Source of the DNA: Flavobacteriales bacterium ALC-1
GTDB taxonomy: Bacteria > Bacteroidota > Bacteroidia > Flavobacteriales > Flavobacteriaceae
Direction: 5' to 3'
Length of the DNA: 64,000 nucleotides
Assembly: GCA_000171875.1 (NCBI GenBank)
Contig: ABHI01000002.1
Location: forward strand, 310,001-374,000
A program made the translations under genes and the position numbers. The notes under the pieces were generated by a model. That model searched no databases, was not told the DNA's origin, and saw only the letters and a list, made by a program, of their open reading frames with translations. Of the stretch, positions 43,277 through 54,100 are shown piece by piece (within the stretch, counting starts at the first letter, position 1; each line of letters begins with the position of its first letter).

Positions 43277-45334
43277 CCTAATATCCGCCTTCTTTATAAA
43301 CTGCCACTTAAAACGCAATCCAATCTCAGTAAACGTAAAACCAGCTGCAGTTGCAGACGCAATATTACTATGCGTACCATACACATTTAATAAACTACGT
43401 TCAGAGAATTTATAACCAAAAGCTCCTTGTATTCTGTAGGCCGTTTGTTTTGGGTCGTCCTCAATAAATTGGTAACCAAAAGCACCAGTGAGGTTATAAA
43501 ACCATTGTTGAGGTTTGGCAGTGGCTTCATCTTTAATAAGATTTACAAAGACTTCGTAAGCATTAAACTTGTCTGGGCTAAAATAAATGGTTGGGACTTG
43601 GTCTTTAAACGTAATATACTGGTAATTCACACCTACTTTTAAATTCGGTTTTGGCAATAGGTTATAATACAATGAGGTAAATAATAGGTTTCTGGTATTG
43701 CCATCATTTTGTGTGGTATGCATCAGTTGTGTAAACCAACCTAAATTAAAGTTAGTCCCTAAATTGTAATTCGCATAATAATTGTTTTGCACCAATTCTC
43801 TATCTAATAAATCGGCATTAAAACTTTCTACTTGGCGTTTATAACCAATATCTAAAGTCTGTAGTTTAAAGGCTTTAATATTAAAAGATAAATCGGTTAA
43901 GAGTTGTGTATAATCTGTGCTTTCGGCTTTTGCAGCTGTTAATCCTGCAGTACCTTTAAAAGTGATATTTGGTAACACTTGGTAGGCTAAACCTAAAGAT
44001 AGATTATTAGAGTTCGCTGTATTATCCGTAACTGTATTGTTAGTAGTTCTATAATTGTAATTTCCTAAAACACTCAGCTTAGTAGATAAAGGGTAAACCA
44101 CATTGGTGTTAAAGGAGTACGCTTTATTATCTCCGTTATCAAAGGTATGTGCGGCTTTAGAATCTAATGTTGGGTTAAAGCTCATATTCATTTTATTTAT
44201 AAAATTCACCGCATCTTTTTGCTTATCGTAAAAGGTCAATGTATTTTCTGCTGAGGTATAAGCTTCATCAAAACGACCTAAAGCTTTTAGCACATTGGCT
44301 TTTCCTAAATTGCCATCAAAAGAGGTACTATCGTTAGCCAATATTTGGTTATAGTCTGCTAAGCTTTGCTTAAAGTTACTTTTATAGATATTTAAAGTCG
44401 CACGTAATGCCAATACCCAATTCTCGTTTGGGTAATCTGTTATTAAGGTATCTATTAAAGTCGTTGCGGCTTTGTACTTTTTATTCCAAATTAAGGCCTG
44501 TGCATAACGTTCCGTCGTTTGTTGTTTTATGCTAACCTCTTTAGTTGTCGTTAAACTGTTATAAGCTTCAGTGCTTATCGCTAAGGCTTTCTTTTCTTTA
44601 CCGTTTAAATGTGCTACTAAAGCTAAACCATTACTTGCAATAATTTTATGTTGTGGTTGTTCGGCTAACCTATTGTACATCGTTTGGGCTTCATCATACT
44701 TTTCCCAAATCAAATACAGATTGGCTAAGTTTAATAAGGTGTCTTTATCATCACCAAATAGCTCAAGGTTCTTGGTTAACAACATTTCGGCTTTATCATA
44801 ATGCTGTGCTTGTTGGTTTTGGTAGGCATAACCTAAATAGATATACTTTTTAGAGGTCATCGCATTTGGGTTTCCTGGCGAAACATCTAATGCCTTGTTC
44901 ACATAAGTTAAAGCATCTTCGTATGCCTTTAGGTTCGATAAGGTATTTGCAAAACCTAATAAAGCAGCAAAGCTTTTAGGATCTTCTTGTACTAAATCTT
45001 TATAATAGGCTTTTGCATCTACGAAGTTGTTGTTCCATAATAATGACTCACCATAGTTAAGCTTTACTTCAAAATCATTTGGATAATCTTTTAGTAATGC
45101 AGTGAACAACTCATTGGCATCTTGTGATTTACCATTTAATCCAATAGCACGTCCATAACATAGTCGTGCTGTTTTATTATCTGGATAGTCTTTTAATATA
45201 CTATTGAAAAAGGTTTCGGCTTGTGCATACTTTCCAGTTTCTAAATAGGTAAATCCCTCTTGCATGTTTTGAGCAGATGCGCTAAAAACGATTAAGAAAA
45301 GGATACTAATAGGAAGTGATTTTAAAGTCTTCAT
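43274..45334 (-). CDS. TPR plus outer-membrane beta-barrel protein (YaiO/PgaA/PelB-like export porin candidate)
   Basis: 686 residues from ATG 45334, giving the signal peptide KTLKSLPISILFLIVFSASAQ; the longer frame to 45385 overlaps regulatory site D. About residues 25-390 are tetratricopeptide repeats (YLETGKYAQAETFFNSILKDYPDNKTARLCYGRAIG and others). The last 290 residues are a beta-barrel of the YaiO type with alternating strands (LSVLGNYNYRTTNN, LSLGLAYQVLPNITFKGTAGL, KVGVNYQYITFKD), ending in IGLRFKWQFIKKADIR. TPR-barrel fusions export polysaccharide in Pga, Pel, Bcs and alginate systems, so this is the best candidate outer-membrane exporter of the locus. Confidence 0.8.
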   Translation of the reverse strand: MKTLKSLPISILFLIVFSASAQNMQEGFTYLETGKYAQAETFFNSILKDYPDNKTARLCYGRAIGLNGKSQDANELFTALLKDYPNDFEVKLNYGESLLWNNNFVDAKAYYKDLVQEDPKSFAALLGFANTLSNLKAYEDALTYVNKALDVSPGNPNAMTSKKYIYLGYAYQNQQAQHYDKAEMLLTKNLELFGDDKDTLLNLANLYLIWEKYDEAQTMYNRLAEQPQHKIIASNGLALVAHLNGKEKKALAISTEAYNSLTTTKEVSIKQQTTERYAQALIWNKKYKAATTLIDTLITDYPNENWVLALRATLNIYKSNFKQSLADYNQILANDSTSFDGNLGKANVLKALGRFDEAYTSAENTLTFYDKQKDAVNFINKMNMSFNPTLDSKAAHTFDNGDNKAYSFNTNVVYPLSTKLSVLGNYNYRTTNNTVTDNTANSNNLSLGLAYQVLPNITFKGTAGLTAAKAESTDYTQLLTDLSFNIKAFKLQTLDIGYKRQVESFNADLLDRELVQNNYYANYNLGTNFNLGWFTQLMHTTQNDGNTRNLLFTSLYYNLLPKPNLKVGVNYQYITFKDQVPTIYFSPDKFNAYEVFVNLIKDEATAKPQQWFYNLTGAFGYQFIEDDPKQTAYRIQGAFGYKFSERSLLNVYGTHSNIASATAAGFTFTEIGLRFKWQFIKKADIR

Positions 45335-45379
45335 CTCTGTTTGTTTAACTAATTGCAAGTTACGGACGATAACCGCTCC

Positions 45380-45447
45380 ATTCATCTACAGCAATCTACC
45401 AACCATCGAAATAGAACGCTCATACATGGAAATACGCTAGATATTTA
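45380..45447 (+). promoter_or_regulatory. Regulatory site D: tandem half-sites before the STAS-flippase operon
   Basis: ATTCATCTACA (45380), AACCATCGAAA (45401) and a weaker ATACATGGAAA (45422) are 21 bp apart. GATATTTA (45440) is -7-like, 39 bp after the second half-site. The site lies between divergent genes and could also influence the TPR-barrel gene on the minus strand. Confidence 0.6.
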
Positions 45448-45488
45448 CGTCAGATTTAAACGAATAATTAACAAAAAACAATAAAATT

Positions 45489-45770
45489 ATGTCACTTACA
45501 ATTAAAGAAAACAACGGAGTATTTATGGTAGATGGATCAATTAATGGATCTACTGCAGAACAATTTAAAATGCATTGTCAATCGATCTTAAATGCTAATG
45601 GTGAATTAACAATCCATATCGAAAATGTTACAGAAATTGATACAAGCGGAGTTAATGCAATACAAGCATTATACATAAATGCTAGGAAACAAAATAGAGG
45701 TTTTATGGTCATCGGAAACATTAGCAAAAACATCTATGATAAGTTAACCAATTTTAAGACTGCCGCATAA
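45489..45770 (+). CDS. STAS-domain protein (anti-sigma-factor-antagonist type)
   Basis: 93 residues, one STAS domain: GVFMVDGSINGSTAEQF, LTIHIENVTEIDTSGVNAIQALYINA, RGFMVIGNISKNIY. The phosphorylatable serine of SpoIIAA-like proteins is conserved in DTSGV. Such proteins switch partner proteins through serine phosphorylation, yet no serine kinase or phosphatase is nearby. It begins an operon with the flippase gene 30 bp downstream and is controlled by site D. Confidence 0.85.
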   Translation: MSLTIKENNGVFMVDGSINGSTAEQFKMHCQSILNANGELTIHIENVTEIDTSGVNAIQALYINARKQNRGFMVIGNISKNIYDKLTNFKTAA

Positions 45771-45800
45771 GACCAAATTATAAACCAAAAAAGCACCATT

Positions 45801-47057
45801 ATGCAACTATTAACAGCAATCAAGACTAGAAAAATATCACCAGAACAATTATTTATGATAAGCGTTTTGGCTGTCAATGGAGGGAACTATTTATATAACC
45901 TAATCTTAGGTCGTGTGCTAGGACCAGCTCAGTTTGCTGATGCTGCTGTACTCATTACATTTTTATTAGTACTCTCTTTTATTGCAATGACATTTCAATT
46001 GGTCACTGCAAAATTCTCGGTTTTATTTGAGAACAGTGTTTTTGCTAATTTTATCGCGAAAGTCTACAAACGAGCATTCACAGTTGGAATTATATTAGGA
46101 TTGTTAATCATTGCTTTTGCTGAGCAATTACAAGCATTGTTTAATACCTCGTCTTCAACCATGTTTGTAATTTTTGGTTGTGGAGTACCACTTTACTTTT
46201 TAATGAGCGTTAATAGAGGAACGTTTCAAGGTAAAAAAGCATATAAGACTTTATCTATTACGTATCAAGGTGAAATGTTGAGTAGATTACTCATCACATT
46301 AGGAATCATCTTAGTATTTAATATTAAATCATCTTGGGTCATTGCTTTAGGTATCATATTGTCTTTTGTTTTTGGATTATTCCCTTTTAAGTTTAAACAT
46401 ATAAGTTATAAAAAATCAATTCCATTAGAAGGAAATTATAGTAAGCAAATTAAAAACTTCTTTTTGCTTACTGCCTTTTATGAACTCACACAAATCATAA
46501 TTAACAATAGTGACATCTTATTAGTAAAACATTATTTCGACGCTTACGAAGCTGGTTTATATGCCTCTTTAGCATTGATAGGTCGCATTGTATATTTTAT
46601 TGCTTGGATGTTTGTGATGCTATTATTACCAGCAGTTGTAGAGCTAAAAAAAGAAGGTAAAGAAACGGCTTCTGTATTATTTAAATATGTAGGCTATATC
46701 GCCATAATTTCTATCATTATTGTAATGGTTTGCTTCGGCTTCCCAGAATTAATTATACAATTATTATTTGGTGAAGCGTATATAATTATGGCACCATTAT
46801 TATGGAAATATGCATTGGCAACATCTATGTTTGCCATTTCAAATATTTTCGCCTATTACTATTTGTCTTTAGATAAATATGTACCAGTAATTATCTCTGG
46901 AGTCTTTGGGATATTACAAATGGTATTAGTAATCTTTTATCATGATGCTTTAGAGCAAGTGGTGCATATGCAAATTGTTGCTATGCTCTTATTATTAGCC
47001 ATTCAAATAGGCTTTTTTATTATCGATTCAAAGACAAAGAAAAAAGACTTAATCTAA
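45801..47057 (+). CDS. Polysaccharide flippase-like membrane protein (PST/MATE type)
   Basis: 418 residues with about 12 TM helices. It has the N-terminal motif NGGNYLYNLILGRVLGPAQFADAAVL of oligosaccharide flippases, the middle INNSDILLVKHYFDAYEAGLYASLALIGRIVYF, and paired C-terminal helices. It is related to Wzx, PelG and similar transporters that move lipid-linked or nascent glycan across the inner membrane. Placed between a STAS protein and a GT4 gene, it is the likely inner-membrane carrier of this locus. Confidence 0.88.
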   Translation: MQLLTAIKTRKISPEQLFMISVLAVNGGNYLYNLILGRVLGPAQFADAAVLITFLLVLSFIAMTFQLVTAKFSVLFENSVFANFIAKVYKRAFTVGIILGLLIIAFAEQLQALFNTSSSTMFVIFGCGVPLYFLMSVNRGTFQGKKAYKTLSITYQGEMLSRLLITLGIILVFNIKSSWVIALGIILSFVFGLFPFKFKHISYKKSIPLEGNYSKQIKNFFLLTAFYELTQIIINNSDILLVKHYFDAYEAGLYASLALIGRIVYFIAWMFVMLLLPAVVELKKEGKETASVLFKYVGYIAIISIIIVMVCFGFPELIIQLLFGEAYIIMAPLLWKYALATSMFAISNIFAYYYLSLDKYVPVIISGVFGILQMVLVIFYHDALEQVVHMQIVAMLLLLAIQIGFFIIDSKTKKKDLI

Positions 47058-47068
47058 AGTAAATCGCC

Positions 47069-47135
47069 ATTCGTCTACAGTAAAAGTCGCCCTATCGAAA
47101 CGCTCAAAAATCAACGACTTAAAACCTGAAATTTG
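47069..47135 (+). promoter_or_regulatory. Regulatory site E: tandem half-sites before the GT4 gene
   Basis: ATTCGTCTACA (47069) and CCCTATCGAAA (47090) are 21 bp apart. GAAATTTG (47128) resembles TAnnTTTG and is 38 bp after the second half-site. Confidence 0.65.
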
Positions 47136-47172
47136 TACTGTAAATAATAACAAACGATAAATAACACATAAC

Positions 47173-48405
47173 ATGAAACTAGCAATCGTAACAGCATATC
47201 CACCAAGTAAAGTAACGCTTAATGAGTATGCATATCACTTAGTAAAACAGTTTAGACAAAAGCAAGACATCACAGAATTAATCTTACTTACTGACAAAAC
47301 AGAAGGTGAAAAAGACATCAACTTCACAGAAGTCGGATGTAAGATTACTGTAAAAGAATGTTGGTCATTTAATAGCTATAAAAATATGTTTTCCGTAACA
47401 AAAGCGATTAACCAGACAAAACCAGATGCTGTATTATTTAATTTACAGTTTATAAAGTTTGGTGATAAAAAAGTAGCTGCGGCTTTAGGTTTAATGTTAC
47501 CATGGATTTGTAAGTTAAAGAAGATTCCTAATATCGTTTTATTGCACAACATTCTTGAAGAAGTAGATTTAGGAAGTGCTGGTTTTACTTCGAATAAAGT
47601 AATGCAAAAGATTTATGGATTTATAGGAACCACTTTAACTAAATTAATACTAAAAGCAGATACAGTTGCAGTAACGATGCAAAAATATGTGAATATCTTA
47701 GAGGTTAAATATTTAGCGACCAATATAAAATTGATACCTCATGGTACATTCGAAATTCCAGAAGAACCAGATTATACTATATCAGATGGGCCTCTAAAAA
47801 TCATGACCTTTGGAAAATTTGGAACCTATAAGAAAGTAGAGGGTATGATTGAAGCTGTTGAAAGTGTAAGAGCATCTACTGGTTTGGATTTAGAAGTTGT
47901 TATTGCGGGAACAGACAACCCAAATGTACCTGGATACTTAGCTAAAGTGCAAGAAGATTATAAGCATGTGCCACAAGTGCGTTTTACAGGATATGTTGAA
48001 GAGCATGAAGTACCAGCCTTATTTAAAGAAAGTGCAGTAGTAGTTTTTCCATATACGTCTACAACAGGAAGTTCTGGTGTATTGCACCAAGCTGGAAGTT
48101 ATGGTAAAGCAGTAGTAATGCCAGATTTAGGGGATTTAGCATTATTAGTAAAGGATGAAGGGTATCAAGGTGAATTTTTTGAACCAACAAGTGTAGAAAG
48201 TATGGCTTTAGCTATTGAAATTTTAGTGACCAATGAAGCACATCGATTAAATATAGCTGAGGCGAATTATAGAGCGGCTACAGCACATCCAATGTCTCAA
48301 ATTGCAGACCTATATTTAGAAACATTTAAACAAATTATAGAAAGAAAGTGCGTCGTTAAACCCTTAATTAATAGCAACACTAACACGCATGAAGTTATTC
48401 TTTAG
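47173..48405 (+). CDS. Glycosyltransferase family 4
   Basis: 410 residues with the GT-B two-domain layout. The N-terminal domain starts KLAIVTAYPPSKVTLNEYAYHLVKQ. The C-terminal domain has PLKIMTFGKFGTYKKVEGMIEA, RFTGYVEEHEVPALFKESAVVVFPYTSTTGSSGVLHQAGSYGKAVVMPDLG, where the E-x7-E motif position is occupied by FPYTSTTGSSG...Q, a variant form. It probably adds sugars from a nucleotide donor on the cytoplasmic face. It has its own regulatory site and ends 11 bp inside the convergent hydrolase gene. Confidence 0.87.
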   Translation: MKLAIVTAYPPSKVTLNEYAYHLVKQFRQKQDITELILLTDKTEGEKDINFTEVGCKITVKECWSFNSYKNMFSVTKAINQTKPDAVLFNLQFIKFGDKKVAAALGLMLPWICKLKKIPNIVLLHNILEEVDLGSAGFTSNKVMQKIYGFIGTTLTKLILKADTVAVTMQKYVNILEVKYLATNIKLIPHGTFEIPEEPDYTISDGPLKIMTFGKFGTYKKVEGMIEAVESVRASTGLDLEVVIAGTDNPNVPGYLAKVQEDYKHVPQVRFTGYVEEHEVPALFKESAVVVFPYTSTTGSSGVLHQAGSYGKAVVMPDLGDLALLVKDEGYQGEFFEPTSVESMALAIEILVTNEAHRLNIAEANYRAATAHPMSQIADLYLETFKQIIERKCVVKPLINSNTNTHEVIL

Positions 48406-49912
48406 ATATATATTTAAAAGAAGACTTTTTATTTCCACTTTCATCTATAAATCCAAAATGCTTTTGCGCATTTTGGCGCCAAGGAAGTCGTCCAACGACT
48501 TCCTTTGGTATTTCTACAAAGTCGTATAGTGTCCAAGACATATAAGAAATGTCATTCTGAGAAAAGATACTTTGCATTGATTTATGGTACTCAGCTTGAT
48601 GATCTTCAGAATTACCAAATGGATTCCATAACCCACTATAAGATGACATTCCATACTCAGAAATCACTATAGGCTTATTAGTGATTTGAGTTTTTAACCC
48701 TTTATAAGTGTCAACTAATTTATTTACATCCTCATAATAGTGAAAGGAAACAAAATCTAATTTATCTTTTAAAATAGTACTAGATTCTGCATTAGACCAA
48801 CCTATAGTTACAGGATGGTTAGGGTCTTGAGATTTTACAAAATCAACCATCTTATCTAACCAAGCAGTAACGAGTGCTTCTCCTCTAGATTCAAAATCTA
48901 AATTTGGTTCGTTCTTTATATCCCAAGCCAATAAAGCGCTTTGATCCTTTATAGCATTTACAATAGTTTTAGCATGGCGTTGTGTGAGTGACCAATCGAG
49001 TACAGAATAATCACCATAAAAATCAAAAAGCGTCACCATTACTTTAAGTTTTGCAGTTTCAGCAAGTTCTAGTAAGGTGTTTAATTGTAAGAGCTTATCT
49101 TGATCTAAAGCTGATTTCCCAAAACTTTCATAGGGTACAAAAATCCGAATGCTATTAAGTCCGGACGATGTAATCAATTCAAAATCTGAAGCAATAATAT
49201 CTGCGTCAAAATTATCACCAAACATATTCCAAGCATTGGCTTGAGGATAATAATTAATCCCTTTTATTTCTGAAATCTCAAGAGGTTTATTCAAGTTTTC
49301 GACTACATAAGGTTCACTTTTAATTTTCACCAAATGCCGAATACGCCAAAAGCCATCTTCTAATAAAAGTGTGACTTTGTAACTCGATTTTTCTGTGATT
49401 TCAGTGATGAGTGTTTCTCCACTAAAAATGCGTTTAAACTCTATAACATCATGATCTGTTAAAACGGCAAGTTGACCATCCTCACTAAAGAATTCTAAAT
49501 TAGGATGGTGTTCTAAAGTCGTCGCTTCAATTGTAGTGTTGTTTTCTGAATTAATAGTGATTATAGAATAGATGTTTTTACTCGCATTATCTGTGTAATA
49601 ATCATCTATACCTTGTTTGGTATTGGTTTTAAAAGCTACATATTTAACATACCAAGCATCTAAGTAGTCTTTTTCTATAGCATTAAGCGTTTGCTCGTCT
49701 ATATTTCTACCTTCATTAATTATAGGAGCCCATTCTAATTCGGGTAAGTATTGATCTACTTGTTTAACTTCAGTATGTAACATTTTGCTACGATCAGCAC
49801 CTGTATTAAGGTAACTGTAAAAGGCACCAAAACCGTAAACCACTAAACCAATAATAACGATGTAGGATAGTAGAAGTAAACTTCGCAATATGTTATTATT
49901 AGTTTTACTCAT
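48395..49912 (-). CDS. Membrane-anchored GH5-like glycoside hydrolase
   Basis: 505 residues. A TM helix at about 10-30 (LLLLSYIVIIGLVVYGFGAFY) anchors it. Residues 30-205 form an alpha+beta NTF2-like domain. The rest is a TIM-barrel of clan GH-A: NSIRIFVPYESFG, acid/base Glu335 in AWDIKNEPNLD, FHYY, nucleophile Glu419 in VISEYGMSS and the Trp-containing MSWTLYDF. The closest named activities in this clan are mannanases and glucanases. A hydrolase in a polysaccharide locus usually trims or releases the product. It overlaps the upstream Ig-like gene by 8 bp. Confidence 0.85.
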   Translation of the reverse strand: MSKTNNNILRSLLLLSYIVIIGLVVYGFGAFYSYLNTGADRSKMLHTEVKQVDQYLPELEWAPIINEGRNIDEQTLNAIEKDYLDAWYVKYVAFKTNTKQGIDDYYTDNASKNIYSIITINSENNTTIEATTLEHHPNLEFFSEDGQLAVLTDHDVIEFKRIFSGETLITEITEKSSYKVTLLLEDGFWRIRHLVKIKSEPYVVENLNKPLEISEIKGINYYPQANAWNMFGDNFDADIIASDFELITSSGLNSIRIFVPYESFGKSALDQDKLLQLNTLLELAETAKLKVMVTLFDFYGDYSVLDWSLTQRHAKTIVNAIKDQSALLAWDIKNEPNLDFESRGEALVTAWLDKMVDFVKSQDPNHPVTIGWSNAESSTILKDKLDFVSFHYYEDVNKLVDTYKGLKTQITNKPIVISEYGMSSYSGLWNPFGNSEDHQAEYHKSMQSIFSQNDISYMSWTLYDFVEIPKEVVGRLPWRQNAQKHFGFIDESGNKKSSFKYISKE

Positions 49913-51122
49913 AAGCCACTTTCGTATAGGTTTTTGTAATACCAGCAGCTGTAAACTCTAGTTTATAAATGCCCTTGGGAAAACGATCAGGATTCAAATG
50001 AAATTTAGCAATACCATTAAGTGAATTTTCAATAGATTGATCTTCTATAATACCATTTTTAGAGATGGTCAATTGTACACGCAACCCATCTGGCACACGT
50101 TGATTCATAAAACTTTTTAAAGGCCCAATAGTGATAGTGCGTTTGTCTTTAGAAAATGTAACTTCAAAATCTTCAACAGCTTGTTTATAGTCTAAAACGA
50201 TAGTATTACTATTTGCCATGCCTTCTACATAAGCCTTTACACTCCATTGGTCTTCATGATCTGGTTGTAATAGTTTTGCAGTAGCAATCCCATTAATTGT
50301 TGACCCTGATGTTTTAGATTTATAACCGTCTTTATTAGTAATAAAGAATGTAACAAAAGTGCCATCACTAACAATATTCTCGTAGCGATCTTTAATTATG
50401 TTGGTTTTAAATGTGGTAATTTGATTTCCATCTGCATAATCATGAATTCGCTCTGCTGATATTTTAAAATTTGTTGGAATTGCAGGCACAACATTCACAT
50501 CATATTCTTTTGAATTTAATCCTAAACTTTCTGAACTGATAAGTATGCGACCACTCTTGGTTTTAGAATAAATGTTTTTGTAGCTAAAACCATGTTTAGT
50601 ATATACATCTGAAGCCTCTTGATTAAATAAGAATTGATGCTTTATATCAACTTTTGTACTATCAATAAGTGGATTGTCTAAATCGTCTGTCGGAATAACG
50701 ACTAACATGGTAAAATCCGTTCCGCCAACTTCAATACTTGGAGGTCCTAAATAACTTTCAATAGTTTCTATACTTGTTTTTGATTTAATAGTAACTTGGC
50801 CTTTAAGTTCTGTCTTGTCCGAAATTAACTGCCAATTTAAAATTCCAGATTTTTTGGAAATGGATTGCGGAATTGAAAAATGGAACTTCGAACTATTTAT
50901 ATCTGGATTCAAAACAACTGAGCCATAAGAATTAGAACAATATAAATGAACATCAGTATTACCAGTAAATGAAAATTGTAATTTAATAGCATCGCCAGCA
51001 GTATATGAACTTTTCTTAGAAAGCAACTTATAAGTGTCAGCTACCTCATTAGTCTGCAATGCAACCGTCGTTGAGAGTAGAAAAATAGAAAGGATTGCTA
51101 TGTATAAATACTTAAGTTTCAT
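49905..51122 (-). CDS. Secreted Ig-like/macroglobulin-type beta-domain protein
   Basis: 405 residues with a signal peptide (KLKYLYIAILSIFLLSTTVALQ). The mature protein looks like three to four beta-sandwich domains: SSYTAGDAIKLQFSFTGNTDVHLYCSN, the middle Ig-like unit (FKISAERIHDYADGNQITTFKTNIIKDRYENIVSDGTFVTFFITN, reminiscent of invasin-like Big domains) and FPKGIYKLEFTAAGITKTYTKV. It has no catalytic motif. It is encoded between the GT-C-like protein and the hydrolase in an overlapping operon, and so probably belongs to one envelope complex with them. Confidence 0.7.
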   Translation of the reverse strand: MKLKYLYIAILSIFLLSTTVALQTNEVADTYKLLSKKSSYTAGDAIKLQFSFTGNTDVHLYCSNSYGSVVLNPDINSSKFHFSIPQSISKKSGILNWQLISDKTELKGQVTIKSKTSIETIESYLGPPSIEVGGTDFTMLVVIPTDDLDNPLIDSTKVDIKHQFLFNQEASDVYTKHGFSYKNIYSKTKSGRILISSESLGLNSKEYDVNVVPAIPTNFKISAERIHDYADGNQITTFKTNIIKDRYENIVSDGTFVTFFITNKDGYKSKTSGSTINGIATAKLLQPDHEDQWSVKAYVEGMANSNTIVLDYKQAVEDFEVTFSKDKRTITIGPLKSFMNQRVPDGLRVQLTISKNGIIEDQSIENSLNGIAKFHLNPDRFPKGIYKLEFTAAGITKTYTKVAYE

Positions 51123-54100
51123 TAATTAGGATTACCAATATAAGTGTTGATTTCTAGTTTTACGAATTTAAAAATTGGATGATCTATAGTCTGTAATTCT
51201 TCATTATTATGGTTTAGAATACGATCTGAAACAATTTTGTCAGCAATGTTTTCATTCGGTAAACCATTAACAAAACAATTCGTCATGTCATTATTTATAA
51301 TTCGAATCGATTCATTAGTTAGCAAAGGATATTTAAAAGATTGCAAGCGTTGTTGACGAATACCTTCTTTCACAAAGAGATGATCTACCCAAACTAAGGT
51401 TTTATTTTCATCATAATATGAAACTAGTAACTGTGGTATCGTTACTTCTTCAGTACCACCATTAAAGAGCGTTCCGGAAATATAAGAATCATCAATAGTT
51501 GTAATATTAGCCGTAGTACTTTTAAATAAATCTGAACCTGAAACATTTCCTGCAGCCTGAAGGTTAAATTTAGTCGGTTGTTCCTCAAATTCAATAGGCG
51601 TAAATTCATCAGGATTAAAAGTCTTAGGAATAGAATCTTGAGTTTTAGACCAGGCAATGCCTTCAAAATTAATTCTAAAAGAACTCACTTCTTTTGGCAT
51701 TAACTTATGCTTCAAATGATATTTAGCATTGTAAGTCGCTAAAAATTTATTGTCGTCATTATAAAGTGTGCCTTTTAAAACCACATCAGATGGTACATTA
51801 TCAATATTCTGAACTTCTCCGACAATAGCATAGTGATTTTCGAATTTCACCAATTTAGCTGAAAGGATTTCTAAAACAGGTTGTTTTAAGACGTCTTCAT
51901 GATGCGTTTGCTCAGTTGTAATACGTCGACGTCCTTGGTTAAAATAATTTGTTGTATTACTAGAGTATAATTGGTCAGGTGGAAGGTCTAAATCGATGTC
52001 TTCAGGTTCGATGTACCATTTACCAGCAATCTTAACTACCGTTTTATAATCCGTTTTTTTGATTTTTTCTAATGGTGTAATCCAATCGGTGTACACTTTC
52101 AAACTTGCTAAATTATCGGTTTGGCTTATGATTTCAGTTGTAATAGCATCTAACTTAGCATAAGAACTTAATAAACCATCTGTCACTGATATCTCTAACA
52201 TGTACTGCGCTATTGGTAGATCACTTTTTGGATTGATAAGGCTATGTGCTTTTTCAAATGCTTTAAAATCTAAAGCATCATAATAGGCAATGATTGCATT
52301 TTCTGGTGAATGATGCGATTCGTTTTTAATATAAAACAGGTAGGCTCCATAACAAATAATAAGGGCTAAAATTATAGACCAGATATGTGTTAGTTTTAAA
52401 ACACCACGAGAGAACTGATTGTAGTTATTCTTAAAGTTGAGGTAAGCAGGTGTTATTTTTGATTTTGTTTTTAGTGAACGAACAAGAGGCAGTTGTATGT
52501 TTAAAATAAAAGCAACTAAAACGGTCAAGAAAGGCACAATTCCCCAAAGTATTTTTTGCCAAGTGCTAACATCTTCTTTAGGTAAGATGGATGAAAGTGG
52601 TGGTACATTGAGTTTCTCCCAAACCATAATACCATTTTCTAACTGTCGTAAGCGTTGCCAACCGCAGTAATAGAGTATTGGGTCGTAAAACTTATCGTTA
52701 GAAAAAATGTACTTAAAGTTATACTTTTCTGGTGTGGTTAAAAACTGCTGTAATGAGCCTATGCCTTCAACACCTTTAAATTTTGAATTCTCTAATCGTT
52801 CAATAGGGCGTGTGGTTAACTCTGGTAAGCGTCGTGCTGAATGGTAATTTCCATCTACAGACATGGCATTGGTTTGCGCAGACAGCCAAGCCATTTGATC
52901 ACCAAAGCCTAAAGTCATATATCTCCATTGATCGTGCTGATCTTGATTTAAGAAATTAACGATAGGTAACATTTTAATTTGTTGTGGTTGTGACGGTTTA
53001 AAATAGCTTAAGCTCATGGCGAAAATCGTCATGAACAAAAACAGACCAGCTAAAACTCCACCAGCAATACGATGATAAACAGCACCAAACTTAGCTTGAA
53101 TCAATGTTTTTAAGTCCCCTTCAACAAAGCGATAAACAAACTCACCAAACAAAGGCAAGGACATAATTGAAGCCCAAAGCGTAAAGCGATCTAAGGTTAA
53201 TATATTAAATGCAGTTTCACCTAATACGAGTCGCGGAATTGGAGTAGTGCCACCTGTGCCTAATACAAATAGTATGGTTAAGGACAGACCAAAGAATAAA
53301 TAACGTTTGCTATAATATCGGTAAAATATATAGGGTAATACTATCAGTAATATGCCCCAAGGAATTAAAAAGAACACTAAACCAGATGAGGTGATTTCTA
53401 AGAAATTATCTCTTGAGCCATGAGGTATTGGAACTTGGGTAATTGGGTTGTTTTTTGAGTTGATCCAATACGGTAGAATACAACCAATGATTATAACCAA
53501 AGACAACATCCCAAAACTGATAATACGTTTAAAGAGTTTAAAGAATGTGTTTAAAAAGACTTTAAACGTAACAGCCTTTATGGAACCTATAGAATCTCTC
53601 GATGCATCCATTATGACCATGCCTATTAGAGGGAAAATGAAAAATATCATCCCGAAAATAGGTGTTACATGATGTGATGTTACAGTCACAGCAATTAAAG
53701 ATAATGATGTTGCTAAATACGATTTCTTACCAGTTTTTAACCATAGATAGATTTCTGGCAAGGCATGCATGAGTACCGAAATACCTATGATACTTGGCAG
53801 TTGACCAAATATATGAAGAGTCTCAACAAAGGATGATGAAAATACAGCGAGTATAGCTGCATAACCAGCTACAATTCTATTAGAGGTCATTAATAGGGCA
53901 AAGCGATAGATACCAGTTATAAATAAGACTACACCTATTAATGCGACTGTAAACATGCCAAACTTTAGCCCGCCAATTAATGAAAGCGCAGCTATAGATT
54001 GATGCACTAAAGGAGGGTAGCTCATTACTGTAAAACCAGTATACCATTTATAATTCCAAGGCTCAAACCAACTCATTGCATAATGATCTGCAAAAAATAA

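Noticed and set aside
51442..51666. Leucine/arginine-rich frame of 74 codons on the same strand as the GT-C-like gene
   Set aside because: It is an alternative frame of that gene's coding sequence with low-complexity content.
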